A DNA stretch of 16,106 nt from Verrucomicrobiales bacterium (GTDB lineage: Bacteria; Verrucomicrobiota; Verrucomicrobiia; Verrucomicrobiales; Verrucomicrobiaceae), in assembly GCA_003506995.1 (NCBI GenBank), contig DNXB01000156.1, positions 1 through 16,106 of the forward strand, written 5' to 3'. The position numbers were made by a program, and so were the translations under genes. The notes beneath the pieces were generated by a model. The model saw nothing but the letters and a program-made list of their open reading frames with translations, had not been told where the DNA came from and ran no database searches. Positions within the stretch are counted from its first letter, which is position 1. Each line of letters opens with the position of its first letter. This document shows positions 7,529 to 14,764 of the stretch, piece after piece.

Positions 7529-9604
7529 TCAATAATCAATGATGCCCGTGTCCCGGGCGAAAGTGATGGGGCCGCCGCGAAACGGCGGGTAGCCGGTGCC
7601 GAGCACCATCGCGAGGTCGATGTCGTCGGCGTTGCGGGCGATGCCCTCCTTGAGGCAACGCATCGCCTCCTGGCTGATGAGCAGCGCGAGGTTCGTTCCA
7701 ATGCTCTCGTGTCTTGGCAGGTCGGCGTGCCTGTCGGGTTCGATCTCCTTGCCGTTTTCATAGCGATAGAAGCCCTGGCCGGTTTTTTTGCCGAGATGGC
7801 CGCCGGCGACGAGCTTGTCGAGCGCATCGGACTTCGGAAAACGATCCGGGAAGGCGGCGGCTAGCGTTTTGGCGACGTGCGCGGCGACATCGAGACCGAT
7901 TTCATCGAGCAGGCGCATCGGCCCCATCGGCATGCCGAATTCGAGCATGGAGTCGTCGATGTCCTTCACCGGAATGCCGCTTTCATGCAAACGCACGGCC
8001 TCCATGAGATAGGGCACCAGGATACGGTTCACAAGGAAGCCGGGGCTGTCTTTAACCACGACGGGCGTCTTGCCCAGCTTCTGCACAAAGGTGATCGCGG
8101 TGGCGAGCACATCCGGCGCGGTTTCTGGAAGCGTGATGATCTCCACCAGCGGCATGCGATGCACGGGATTGAAGAAATGCAGGCCGATCACGCGCTCGGG
8201 GTGCGGCACGGTCTGCGCGAGTTCGGCGACGGAAAGCGCGCTGGTGTTCGTGGCGAGGATGGTGTCGCTCGAAACACGGGCTGCGAGATCAGCGAATATC
8301 TTTTTCTTCAGATCCATGCTCTCCGTGGCCGCTTCGATGATGAGATGATGACGCGTGAGCGGCACGGGCGTGTGCGTGGTGCTGATGCGGTCGAGCGTGT
8401 CACGCGCCTGGATTTTGCTGACCAGCCTGCGGCGCGCGGCTTCTGAAACGAGGCCATGAATCCGTTCCAGGCCACGCGCGAGGCTGTCGGAGGTGACGTC
8501 GGTCATCAAGACCCGAACGCCACGCGAAGCGAGTGTGTGCGCGATGCCCGATCCCATCACGCCAGCGCCGATGACCACGGCATCGTGAATGGGAATCGCT
8601 GTCCCGACGAGAGCAGGACGCTTGCTGGCTTCTTCGCGCTTGAAGAAAAGATCGATCAACCGGGCCGAGTCGTTGCCCTTGATGAGTTCTGCCACGGCCT
8701 CACGCTCCAGGAGCAAACCCGCGTCGATATCACCATGCACAGCATGCGTGACGACTTCGATGGCCTTGGTGATCGAGGGGTAAAGCCCGCGTGTTTTCGC
8801 CAAAGCCTTCTTCGTGGTGAAGCGGCGGATGATCGGCGAAAAGAGGTTTTCGAGGCGGAACCGAGGTTCGGGCCGTTTTTCGTGGGCAAGACGACGGGCG
8901 AGGGTTTCGAGATGCTCGGGAGCCACGACATGACTGACGAGACCCGCATGTTTCGCCGCCGATGCGCTGAGCAGTTTGCCGCTGGTGATGAGATCGAGCG
9001 CCTTGCGCACACCAATCAGCCGCGGCAGCCGTGTGGAGCCGCCCCAGGCGGGCAGGATGCCGAGCTGTGTCTCCGGCAGGCCGATTTTCGTCGAGGGATG
9101 ATCGCTGGCGATGCGCCAGTCGCAGGCCAGCGTGACTTCAAAGCCACCGCCCATGCACGCGCCGTGAATCGCGGCGATTTTCGGCACAGGCAGCCGTGCG
9201 AGGCGGTCAAACACCGCCTGACCGAGCCAGATGAGGTCGTTCACACGCACAGGCTGCATGCTGCGAATGCCTTTGAGGTCCGCGCCAGCCACAAAGATGC
9301 GATCTTTGGCCGTGCGAAGCACCAGCGCTCTCACGCGTGTGTCGTGCTCAAGGGACTCGAGGTTGTGGTTGAACTCTCGCAGCGTTTCCTCATTCCAGAC
9401 ATTCGCGGAGGACTTGGGTGAGTCGAAAACAAGCCAGGCGATACCGTCGTGATCCACGTCGAGCCGGAAGTGCTTCGCGGGGATGGGATGACCATGGACG
9501 ATGCCCTCCAGCACATGCGGAGGATCGTGAATGACAGAGGGGCGGTCAACAAGGAGCGTTTTCATGACGTAGAGTTGGATGCGGTTGATGAGCTTGAAAT
9601 TCAT
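7529..9604 (-). CDS. enoyl-CoA hydratase / 3-hydroxyacyl-CoA dehydrogenase fusion (FadJ/FadB-like)
   Basis: This bifunctional enzyme performs the hydration and NAD-dependent oxidation steps of beta-oxidation. Of its 691 residues, about 45-235 form the crotonase domain, with FVAGADLKGI, the oxyanion segment HGACMGGGFE (E156) and IGLPETQLGILPAWGGSTRLPR (E178) as catalytic glutamates. From about 340 the dehydrogenase part has the Rossmann motif VIGAGVMGSG, EAATESMDLKKKIF, NTSALSV, GLHFFNPVHRMPLVE with catalytic His476, and KDSPGFLVNRIL. C-terminal helical domains follow, with GKKTGQGFYRY. The chosen ATG (9602-9604) overlaps the thiolase stop as ATGA, which suggests translational coupling; an internal Met at 9565 is a possible alternative because the first 40 residues show no family match. 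The thiolase partner directly upstream suggests a trifunctional complex. Confidence 0.95.
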   Translation of the reverse strand: MNFKLINRIQLYVMKTLLVDRPSVIHDPPHVLEGIVHGHPIPAKHFRLDVDHDGIAWLVFDSPKSSANVWNEETLREFNHNLESLEHDTRVRALVLRTAKDRIFVAGADLKGIRSMQPVRVNDLIWLGQAVFDRLARLPVPKIAAIHGACMGGGFEVTLACDWRIASDHPSTKIGLPETQLGILPAWGGSTRLPRLIGVRKALDLITSGKLLSASAAKHAGLVSHVVAPEHLETLARRLAHEKRPEPRFRLENLFSPIIRRFTTKKALAKTRGLYPSITKAIEVVTHAVHGDIDAGLLLEREAVAELIKGNDSARLIDLFFKREEASKRPALVGTAIPIHDAVVIGAGVMGSGIAHTLASRGVRVLMTDVTSDSLARGLERIHGLVSEAARRRLVSKIQARDTLDRISTTHTPVPLTRHHLIIEAATESMDLKKKIFADLAARVSSDTILATNTSALSVAELAQTVPHPERVIGLHFFNPVHRMPLVEIITLPETAPDVLATAITFVQKLGKTPVVVKDSPGFLVNRILVPYLMEAVRLHESGIPVKDIDDSMLEFGMPMGPMRLLDEIGLDVAAHVAKTLAAAFPDRFPKSDALDKLVAGGHLGKKTGQGFYRYENGKEIEPDRHADLPRHESIGTNLALLISQEAMRCLKEGIARNADDIDLAMVLGTGYPPFRGGPITFARDTGIIDY

Positions 9605-10872
9605 AATGCTTCGAGGCAGGCGGCCATGCCTTGACCTCCGCCAACGCAAAGACTGACCACGGCACGTTTGGTGTCGGTGGCATGAAGTTGGTTGAGGGCC
9701 GTTTGGACGAGTCTGGCACCGCTGGCACCGACTGGATGGCCGAGAGCGATGGCACCGCCGCAGGCGTTGATCCTCGCAGGATCAATCTCGCCAAGCGGCG
9801 CTTCCAATCCGGCGCGGCGGGCGCTGGCAGGATCGGCGAGGCATTTCATCACGGCGAGCACCTGCGCGGCGAAGGCTTCGTTGATCTCGATGACATCAGC
9901 GTCATCGAGCTTCCAACCACTGCGATGCAACGCCGCATCCATGGCACGAACGGGGCCGAGGCCCATCCGCGAAGGATCGCAACCAGTGGCGGAATAGCTG
10001 ACGAGACGCCCGAGCGGCTTCCAATTGTGCGCAGCGGCGGCTTCTTCGCTCGCGACAAGCAAGGCGACGGCACCATCCGTGATTTGCGAGGAGTTGCCTG
10101 CGGTGACACTGCCGGTCAGCGAATCGAAAAGCGGTTTGAGTTTGGCGAGCTTTTCGAGGCTGGAGTCAGCGCGGATGCCGTTGTCGGTGGCGACGACGTT
10201 TTTACCCAGAACGGGGGCAATTTCCTGATTGAGGAGGTGGTTGGCCTGTGTGGCGCGCAGATGGCTGCGCATGGCAAAGGCGTCCTGCATGTCACGCGTG
10301 ATGCCGAACTCGCGTGCGAGCACTTCGGCGGTCTGGCCCATGTTCAAATTGGAAACAGGATCCGTGAGACCGAGTTTGATGCCGATCACGGGTGCGAAGT
10401 CAGACGGACGGAAATTCAGCGCGGCTCTGGCGCGGCCGGTGAAGTCGCGGGCGCGGCTCATGGCGGTGAACTTGGCCACGGCAGGGCGTGAGAAGTAGAG
10501 AGGCATGTTGCTCATGCTTTCTGTGCCGCCAACGATGAAGACCTCCCCCTGCCCGGCGCACATTTTGGCGTGTGCGAGCGTGAGCGCCTCCAAACTGGAG
10601 GCGCAGTTGCGATGCACCGTCATGGCGGGCTTCGATTCGGGCAAACCGGCGCGCAAAGCGATGACGCGGGCGATGTTCATGGCTTCCGGCGGCTGACCGA
10701 CGCAGCCGATGATGGTTTCATCGACGAGCATGGGATCGATGCCGGTGCGGGTGAGCAGCGCTGCAACGGCATGGCGTCCGAGCTCGACGGCGTCGAGGTG
10801 CGCGAGATCCGTGCCTGCTCGTGAAAACGGCGTGCGGACAGCGGCGACGATGACAAGTGAGGGAGTTTTCAT
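9601..10872 (-). CDS. acetyl-CoA acyltransferase (3-ketoacyl-CoA thiolase), FadI-like
   Basis: This enzyme cleaves 3-ketoacyl-CoA to acetyl-CoA and a shortened acyl-CoA, the last step of beta-oxidation. The 423-residue product has all thiolase landmarks: VRTPFSR near the start, the nucleophile Cys90 in VHRNCASS, VGGTESMS, TAGNSSQITDGA, the NEAFA block, His379 in GHPVGASGAR and the acid/base Cys409 in CVGGGQGMA. The central segment with ALNFRPSDFAPVIGIKLGLTD is like the larger FadI/trifunctional-beta group rather than short biosynthetic thiolases (judged by eye). The ATG at 10870-10872 follows the ligase gene's stop by four bases, and the stop overlaps the start of the fused hydratase/dehydrogenase by four. 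Upstream in-frame codons lie inside the ligase gene and look non-coding. Beta-oxidation rather than biosynthesis is supported by its neighbours. Confidence 0.95.
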   Translation of the reverse strand: MKTPSLVIVAAVRTPFSRAGTDLAHLDAVELGRHAVAALLTRTGIDPMLVDETIIGCVGQPPEAMNIARVIALRAGLPESKPAMTVHRNCASSLEALTLAHAKMCAGQGEVFIVGGTESMSNMPLYFSRPAVAKFTAMSRARDFTGRARAALNFRPSDFAPVIGIKLGLTDPVSNLNMGQTAEVLAREFGITRDMQDAFAMRSHLRATQANHLLNQEIAPVLGKNVVATDNGIRADSSLEKLAKLKPLFDSLTGSVTAGNSSQITDGAVALLVASEEAAAAHNWKPLGRLVSYSATGCDPSRMGLGPVRAMDAALHRSGWKLDDADVIEINEAFAAQVLAVMKCLADPASARRAGLEAPLGEIDPARINACGGAIALGHPVGASGARLVQTALNQLHATDTKRAVVSLCVGGGQGMAACLEAL

Positions 10873-10876
10873 GGCG

Positions 10877-12364
10877 TTAGGAGCTGAGGGCCACATGAGA
10901 TGCGGCGGTGTGGGCTTTGGGGCGGTGATCGACGAGTTTTTCCTCTTTGAGGAGGCGGCCGACACCGAGTTGATCGCGGAGTTCGGCGAGGGTGTGGAAG
11001 TGGAGTTCGTTCGGTGTGATCTCGGTGGCTTCGTGGAAGCGGCGGGAGACGGCGAGTTCGAGATCCGCCTCGTGGACACCGGGCTCGGCGGTGAGGTGGA
11101 GGTGAACTTCGTCCGTTTCGAGGGCGTCATCATTGCGCTTGCGCAGCTCGATCTGCCAGGCGGCGATGCCTTTCTGATCGTCGAGCAGGTGTTCGAGCAG
11201 ATTGAAGTTCACGAGCGTGCCTTTGAGCTTGTCGATGTGCAACTCGCGGACCTCGCTGACACGGGAGATGGGGCCAAGCAGACGCGGGCAGGTGCGTCCG
11301 CAGTTGGGGCATTTCTCCCAAGTGAGTCCGCCTTCGGCAATGTCGCCGGTGCGGTAGCGCAGGACGACGGTGCCACGCGCGTCGAGCGGTGTGAAAACGA
11401 TCTCACCGGGACGACCATCGGGGACGAGTTCCCCGGTTTTCGGGTCGATGACTTCGACGAGGCCAAGATCCGGGCTGAGGTGGTAGCCGCTGGCTTCGTG
11501 GGATTCACCGACGCATTCGGGGAAGGCCATCTTGGCCTCGGTGAAGCCATAGGTGGCCATGACATGCACGTCAGGGCTGCCGAGAGCCGTGGCGAGATCA
11601 CGCAAGCGGGCGCGGAGGCCATCGGCCACTTTTTCGCCGCCAAGGACGATGCGCTTGAGATTGGTCCAGCGTTTGCCAGTTTCGTGCGCCTCACGCAGCA
11701 CATGATAAATGAAGGTGGGCATGCCGATGAGGATGTCCGGCTGGATTTTGTCGATCAGCTTGATGTTGCCATCGGTGCCGAGCGTTTTGCCGCCGCCCGT
11801 GCTGAGCATGAAGGTGCCGAAGCCGAGTCCTGCATGATGTGCCAGCCAGAAGGCGAGATGCGGCGCATACGGGAAGAGATTGATGTGGCGGTATTCGCGC
11901 TGCGAGCGGCCTGCGAGCATCAAACGGGTGCCGCTGATGTCGAGATTATGCAGATCGTGCTTGGTGTAGAGGAACGGCACGGGGTCGGCGCTGCGGCCCG
12001 TGGTGCTGGTGAGCAAAATCGGGCGAAACTCGGCCTCCGCCTGCTCCTTGGCGGCATTTTTTCCGTGCAACAGCGCGGTGAATATCATGCCGGGCTCACG
12101 TCGAAGCACGGCTTCATTTGGCATGAGCACGAAGTCACGCGGATTGGCGAGATCCTGCTTCGAGGTCAATGGCACTCGACTCCAGTCTTCAAGCGACTTG
12201 ATGTCGAGCGGATGGATGCCGTGTTCTTTGAACAGACGTCCGTAATGCGCGCTGAACGGGATGACACGACGGTTCAGGTAGTCGCGCAGTTGCACGAGCT
12301 GCCAGTGTTTCCAGACTTCAGGCGGCGAGGCATTCCAATCGGGTGTGTGAGGGAGCAATTTCAT
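10877..12364 (-). CDS. AMP-forming acyl-CoA ligase, phenylacetate-CoA ligase (PaaK)-like
   Basis: It probably activates a carboxylic acid to its CoA thioester through an acyl-adenylate. The 495-residue protein shows the adenylate-forming motifs LLTSTTGRSADP (phosphate loop, STTG at 120-123), a LGGEKV segment, ATYGFTEAK (272-277) and LRYRTGDIAEGG (YRTGD at 337-341). A short cysteine cluster CPNCGRTC (C352, C355, C359) follows, at the place where PaaK-type ligases have a related Cys motif. After it the usual hinge region is replaced by LGPISRVSEVRELHIDKLKG, unlike typical FadD. Its position with beta-oxidation genes suggests a fatty-acid-type substrate, but an aromatic or other acid cannot be excluded. 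The ATG at 12362-12364 has AGGAG ten bases upstream (12375-12379). The gene overlaps the end of the lipase gene by 47 bases and is followed four bases later by the thiolase. Confidence 0.9.
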   Translation of the reverse strand: MKLLPHTPDWNASPPEVWKHWQLVQLRDYLNRRVIPFSAHYGRLFKEHGIHPLDIKSLEDWSRVPLTSKQDLANPRDFVLMPNEAVLRREPGMIFTALLHGKNAAKEQAEAEFRPILLTSTTGRSADPVPFLYTKHDLHNLDISGTRLMLAGRSQREYRHINLFPYAPHLAFWLAHHAGLGFGTFMLSTGGGKTLGTDGNIKLIDKIQPDILIGMPTFIYHVLREAHETGKRWTNLKRIVLGGEKVADGLRARLRDLATALGSPDVHVMATYGFTEAKMAFPECVGESHEASGYHLSPDLGLVEVIDPKTGELVPDGRPGEIVFTPLDARGTVVLRYRTGDIAEGGLTWEKCPNCGRTCPRLLGPISRVSEVRELHIDKLKGTLVNFNLLEHLLDDQKGIAAWQIELRKRNDDALETDEVHLHLTAEPGVHEADLELAVSRRFHEATEITPNELHFHTLAELRDQLGVGRLLKEEKLVDHRPKAHTAASHVALSS

Positions 12365-13352
12365 GGCTGATTGTCTCCTGGTTGAGTTGGGTTGGCGAAA
12401 GCAGTTCACGAATGGCAGGCAGCGCGGCTTCGGCGGCATCGCGACCGGCCTGCAGGTAGTGTCCAAAATTTTCAAAGTCGTGCCACGTCGAGGCGGTGAA
12501 ACGCGGATGGATCACGACATCGGCGGCAGCCTCCTCTTTGGCGATGAGGCGAAGCTGCGCGGCCATCAACGCACGGCGGAAAGTGTCGAGCACGTTTCCA
12601 GCGGCGAGGAGGTTCAGCTTGCGCCAGAACAAACGGAAGATGCGGGCGAAGAAGTTGCCCGGTGCCTTGTCATCTATAACGAGAGCGCCATCAAGGGCTG
12701 CTTCGAAATCGCCTGGCATTGGCATGACATTCACCGCGATGATGTGATCGAGATGCAGTCGATTCTTGAGCAGGGTGACAGGCAGCGGCTCCGAAGTGCC
12801 GCCATCGGTGTAGCGACGGCCGTTGAGATGCACCGGAGCGCAGATGGCCGGAATGGCGGCGCTGGCATGCACCGCATGCGAAACGAAGCCGGAGTCAAAA
12901 ACATGCGGCGTCAAACGGTCGAGATCGGTGGCGATGACGAGCAGCGGCTTGTCGAGATCGGCGAAGGTCTTGGTGCCGAGATCACGCTCGAAATGCCGGC
13001 GGATTTTTTCACCACGAATCAAGCCCTCGGAGGGCGGAATGACGAAATCGAGCAGCGCTTTGAGAGCTTTGCGGTCTTTGATTTCGCGCCCCCGTGCTTC
13101 AAGCTGCATGCCATTCAGTCCGGCGGCCCAGAGAGCGCCGACATAGGCCCCCATGCTGCAACCGGCCACGGCGGCGATGGGGATGTGATTTTCCTCCAAG
13201 ACCTGAATGACCCCGGCATGCGCCAGACCACGTGCGCCGCCGCTGGAGAGCACCAGGCCGATGCGAGGCACTTTTTCTCCGCCTGGGCCGTGCTTGTGGC
13301 TTTCTTCGGCACGGCTCCATCCTCGTGAAGGAAAATAGAGGTTGGCGTTCAT
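12318..13352 (-). CDS. patatin-like phospholipase
   Basis: A predicted Ser-Asp dyad acyl hydrolase that would release fatty acids from lipids. In the 344-residue product, LVLSSGGARGLAHAGV (residues 34-49) is the glycine-rich oxyanion hole. GCSMGAYVGAL holds nucleophile Ser66 in the G-x-S-x-G-like elbow, and YTDGG carries Asp183 of the D-G-G motif. The ATDLDRLTPHVFDSG and HASAAIPAICAPV blocks are typical of bacterial RssA/YchK-type patatins. The first 30 residues are polar, with no signal peptide, so it is likely cytoplasmic or membrane-peripheral. The ATG at 13350-13352 has only a weak AGG upstream. It is the first gene of the lipid operon and overlaps the ligase gene by 47 bases, so the reading frames are tightly linked. 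The substrate is not evident. Confidence 0.93.
   Translation of the reverse strand: MNANLYFPSRGWSRAEESHKHGPGGEKVPRIGLVLSSGGARGLAHAGVIQVLEENHIPIAAVAGCSMGAYVGALWAAGLNGMQLEARGREIKDRKALKALLDFVIPPSEGLIRGEKIRRHFERDLGTKTFADLDKPLLVIATDLDRLTPHVFDSGFVSHAVHASAAIPAICAPVHLNGRRYTDGGTSEPLPVTLLKNRLHLDHIIAVNVMPMPGDFEAALDGALVIDDKAPGNFFARIFRLFWRKLNLLAAGNVLDTFRRALMAAQLRLIAKEEAAADVVIHPRFTASTWHDFENFGHYLQAGRDAAEAALPAIRELLSPTQLNQETISHEIAPSHTRLECLAA
12375..12379 (-). promoter_or_regulatory. ribosome binding site deciding the ligase start
   Basis: On the minus strand AGGAG lies ten bases before the ATG at 12364 and inside the end of the lipase coding region. It supports that start rather than an upstream in-frame codon at 12475. 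Confidence 0.75.
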
Positions 13353-13374
13353 GACCTGCGGTGGTTGTTACCTT

Positions 13375-13404
13375 ATTCGACTCCATAGACCGAAATAGTT
13401 TCAA
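13375..13404 (-). promoter_or_regulatory. possible promoter of the lipid-degradation operon
   Basis: On the minus strand TTGAAA (13399-13404) and TCGAAT (13375-13380) are separated by 18 bases. They match the -35 consensus at five of six and the -10 consensus at four of six positions. The implied transcript would start about 15 bases before the lipase ATG. The spacer is one base longer than ideal, so this is tentative. Confidence 0.3.
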
Positions 13405-13416
13405 AAATAGTGTCAT
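13393..13416. repeat. two 12-base direct repeats between the lipase and the sensor module
   Basis: AAATAGTTTCAA (13393-13404) is followed immediately by AAATAGTGTCAT (13405-13416), with 10 of 12 positions identical. The pair lies 22 bases upstream of the first gene of the CnrYXH-like module and overlaps the putative -35 of the divergent lipase promoter. The spacing is close to one helical turn, which could suit a regulator binding side by side on DNA. The second copy runs into CATAAT (13414-13419), a good -10 for the plus strand, but no matching -35 is seen. Confidence 0.4.
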
Positions 13417-13437
13417 AATGTGCTTACAATTCCTCCG

Positions 13438-13710
13438 ATGAATGAGAACGAACTAAATCACATGCTCAAACGCGCCGCGAACGCCGGGGCCATGACCGGC
13501 ATTTCGCTGGAGAGCGCGGTGATGGCGCGCGTCCGTGCGGATGATGGACGGGCGAAACGCTGGCGCTCCTTCGTGCGCTGGCTGCTGATTCTCGCCGCCA
13601 TTTCGGGCGTTGTGACGGCCGGAATGGTGGGCTGGTCGATGGCATTGAAAGATACGACGCACACCACACCGCCGACGATGAATCTTTTCCGCGAGGGCGC
13701 CAAACCATGA
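13438..13710 (+). CDS. CnrY-like one-span membrane protein, probable anti-sigma factor
   Basis: This 90-residue protein has a polar N-terminal half (residues 1-44, including an amphipathic segment around ESAVMARVRADDGRAK). One membrane span follows (FVRWLLILAAISGVVTAGMVGW, 45-66), then a short tail of about 20 residues outside. The topology and length match CnrY (about 95 residues), which holds the sigma factor CnrH at the membrane through its cytoplasmic N-terminus. Sequence similarity is too low to assign by eye; the assignment rests on gene order Y-X-H, size and topology. The ATG at 13438 is preferred over an in-frame GTG at 13420; neither has a Shine-Dalgarno site. The stop overlaps the next start as ATGA (13707-13710), implying coupling. 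Apart from sequestering the sigma factor, no other role is indicated. Confidence 0.8.
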   Translation: MNENELNHMLKRAANAGAMTGISLESAVMARVRADDGRAKRWRSFVRWLLILAAISGVVTAGMVGWSMALKDTTHTTPPTMNLFREGAKP

Positions 13711-14168
13711 CCTCACGCGGGAAATGGATGGTGGCCGCAATGCTGTCCTCCGCCGTTCTGGCCGGTGGAACCGCCTGGCTGGTAACCGACTGGACGCTGC
13801 ACCGCCACGGCGAAAGCCACGCGCATGATCATGCGGAGCCGGATTTCCATGCGTGGATGCACGAGCATCTCGACATCACGCCGGAGCAGCACGAAACGCT
13901 GGAGCCGATTGAGGCGGAGTTTGAGCAGCAGCGCGTTCGCTTGAAGGAAGACATTCGTACCGCCGGTCTTGAAGTCGCGGCGGCCATCAGTGAGGCCCGG
14001 GTGGATGATGCGCGGCTAAAATCTGCGCTTGAGCGGCTGAACAAAGCCCAGGGCGAGCTGCAGCGCATGACACTGGAGCATTTCTTCGCGATGAAGCGCT
14101 ACCTGCGGCCGGCGCAGGCAAAAAAACTGGTGGAATGGACCCATGACAGCCTTGCCCGCGAACATTGA
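13707..14168 (+). CDS. CnrX-like periplasmic Ni/Co sensor, membrane-anchored
   Basis: The 153-residue product has one N-terminal span (about residues 7-28), a His-rich linker (H32, H34, H38, H40, H42) and an all-helical periplasmic domain of the heavy-metal-resistance sensor type. Known CnrX from Cupriavidus binds Ni or Co through His42, His46, Glu63, His119 and Met123 (from memory of published structures). Here H48, H52, E69, H125 and M129 fall at exactly those places with a constant shift of six residues. They sit in FHAWMHEHLD, LEPIEAEFE and LEHFFAMKRYL. This strongly supports a divalent metal sensor, most likely for Ni/Co. On metal binding, such a sensor makes CnrY release the sigma factor. 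It overlaps the upstream gene by four bases and the sigma gene by 26. The start is fixed by the ATGA overlap. Confidence 0.88.
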   Translation: MTSRGKWMVAAMLSSAVLAGGTAWLVTDWTLHRHGESHAHDHAEPDFHAWMHEHLDITPEQHETLEPIEAEFEQQRVRLKEDIRTAGLEVAAAISEARVDDARLKSALERLNKAQGELQRMTLEHFFAMKRYLRPAQAKKLVEWTHDSLAREH

Positions 14169-14760
14169 CCTTCCCCTGCCCTTCGCGAGTTCTGCCGCCA
14201 CATGCGCGGAGCCTCTGGAGCAGGCCAATGTCCACGCCGCCCAGGCGGGGGACATGGCGGCGTTTGAGCGGCTGGTGCGGCAGCATGAGGAGCGCTTGTT
14301 CAACTTCTGCTGCCGCTGGCTTCGCTGCGTGGAGGACGCGCGTGAAGTGTGCCAGGACGCTTTCGTGCGCGCGTGGCAAGCGCTGCCGGAATTCGAGGGC
14401 CGCGCGAAATTTTCAACCTGGCTGTATCAAATCGCGCTGAATCTGTGCCGCGACCGCGCCAAAACGCGCTCCACACGCCAGCGCGACAGCACCATCGCGC
14501 TCGATGATGTCGAACAGCCGCCGCTTTGCCCGCAGCAGACCCCGGCTGCCAGCGCTGAGTTAAACAGCGAGCTGCAAAAGCTCGAGCGCGGCCTGGCCGT
14601 GCTGCCGGAAAAACTGCGCGCGGTGCTCATGCTCACCGCGATGGAAGGCCTGAGCCAGGAGGAGTGCGCCCAGGTGCTGAACTGCTCCGTGCGCGGTGTC
14701 GAGGGCCGCGTTTACCGCGCCCGGCAGATGCTGCTGGAGTGGTGGGATGAGGAGGAGTGA
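14143..14760 (+). CDS. ECF-family RNA polymerase sigma factor, CnrH-like
   Basis: A 205-residue extracytoplasmic-function sigma factor. Region 2 spans about residues 38-108, with FERLVRQHEERLFNFC, DAREVCQDAFVRAWQALPEF and KFSTWLYQIALNLCRDR. Region 4 spans about 145-200, with LPEKLRAVLMLTAMEGLSQEECAQVL and the recognition helix CSVRGVEGRVYRAR. Region 3 is absent, as in all ECF factors. Nine cysteines, four of them clustered in region 2 (C56, C57, C62, C70), are unusual. The ATG at 14143 lies inside the sensor gene (26-base overlap); a later Met at residue 38 would still keep region 2, so about 35 leader residues are uncertain. The order anti-sigma, sensor, sigma matches cnrYXH. It converges on the next gene with only four bases between stops. 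The target promoters are unknown. Confidence 0.93.
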   Translation: MTALPANIDLPLPFASSAATCAEPLEQANVHAAQAGDMAAFERLVRQHEERLFNFCCRWLRCVEDAREVCQDAFVRAWQALPEFEGRAKFSTWLYQIALNLCRDRAKTRSTRQRDSTIALDDVEQPPLCPQQTPAASAELNSELQKLERGLAVLPEKLRAVLMLTAMEGLSQEECAQVLNCSVRGVEGRVYRARQMLLEWWDEEE

Positions 14761-14764
14761 GTCC

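Noticed and set aside
8456..9421. Plus-strand frames opposite the hydratase/dehydrogenase gene
   Set aside because: They mirror a gene with complete catalytic motifs and have no motifs or start signals of their own.
10709..12370. Long plus-strand open frame (553 codons) opposite the ligase and part of the thiolase gene
   Set aside because: The minus strand carries intact adenylation motifs, a Shine-Dalgarno site and operon linkage. The opposite frame has no recognisable domain and crosses two genes.
13438..14168. ZraP-like zinc chaperone as an alternative for the sensor gene
   Set aside because: The membrane anchor, the neighbouring anti-sigma and sigma genes and the five-residue ligand register fit CnrX better than soluble ZraP.
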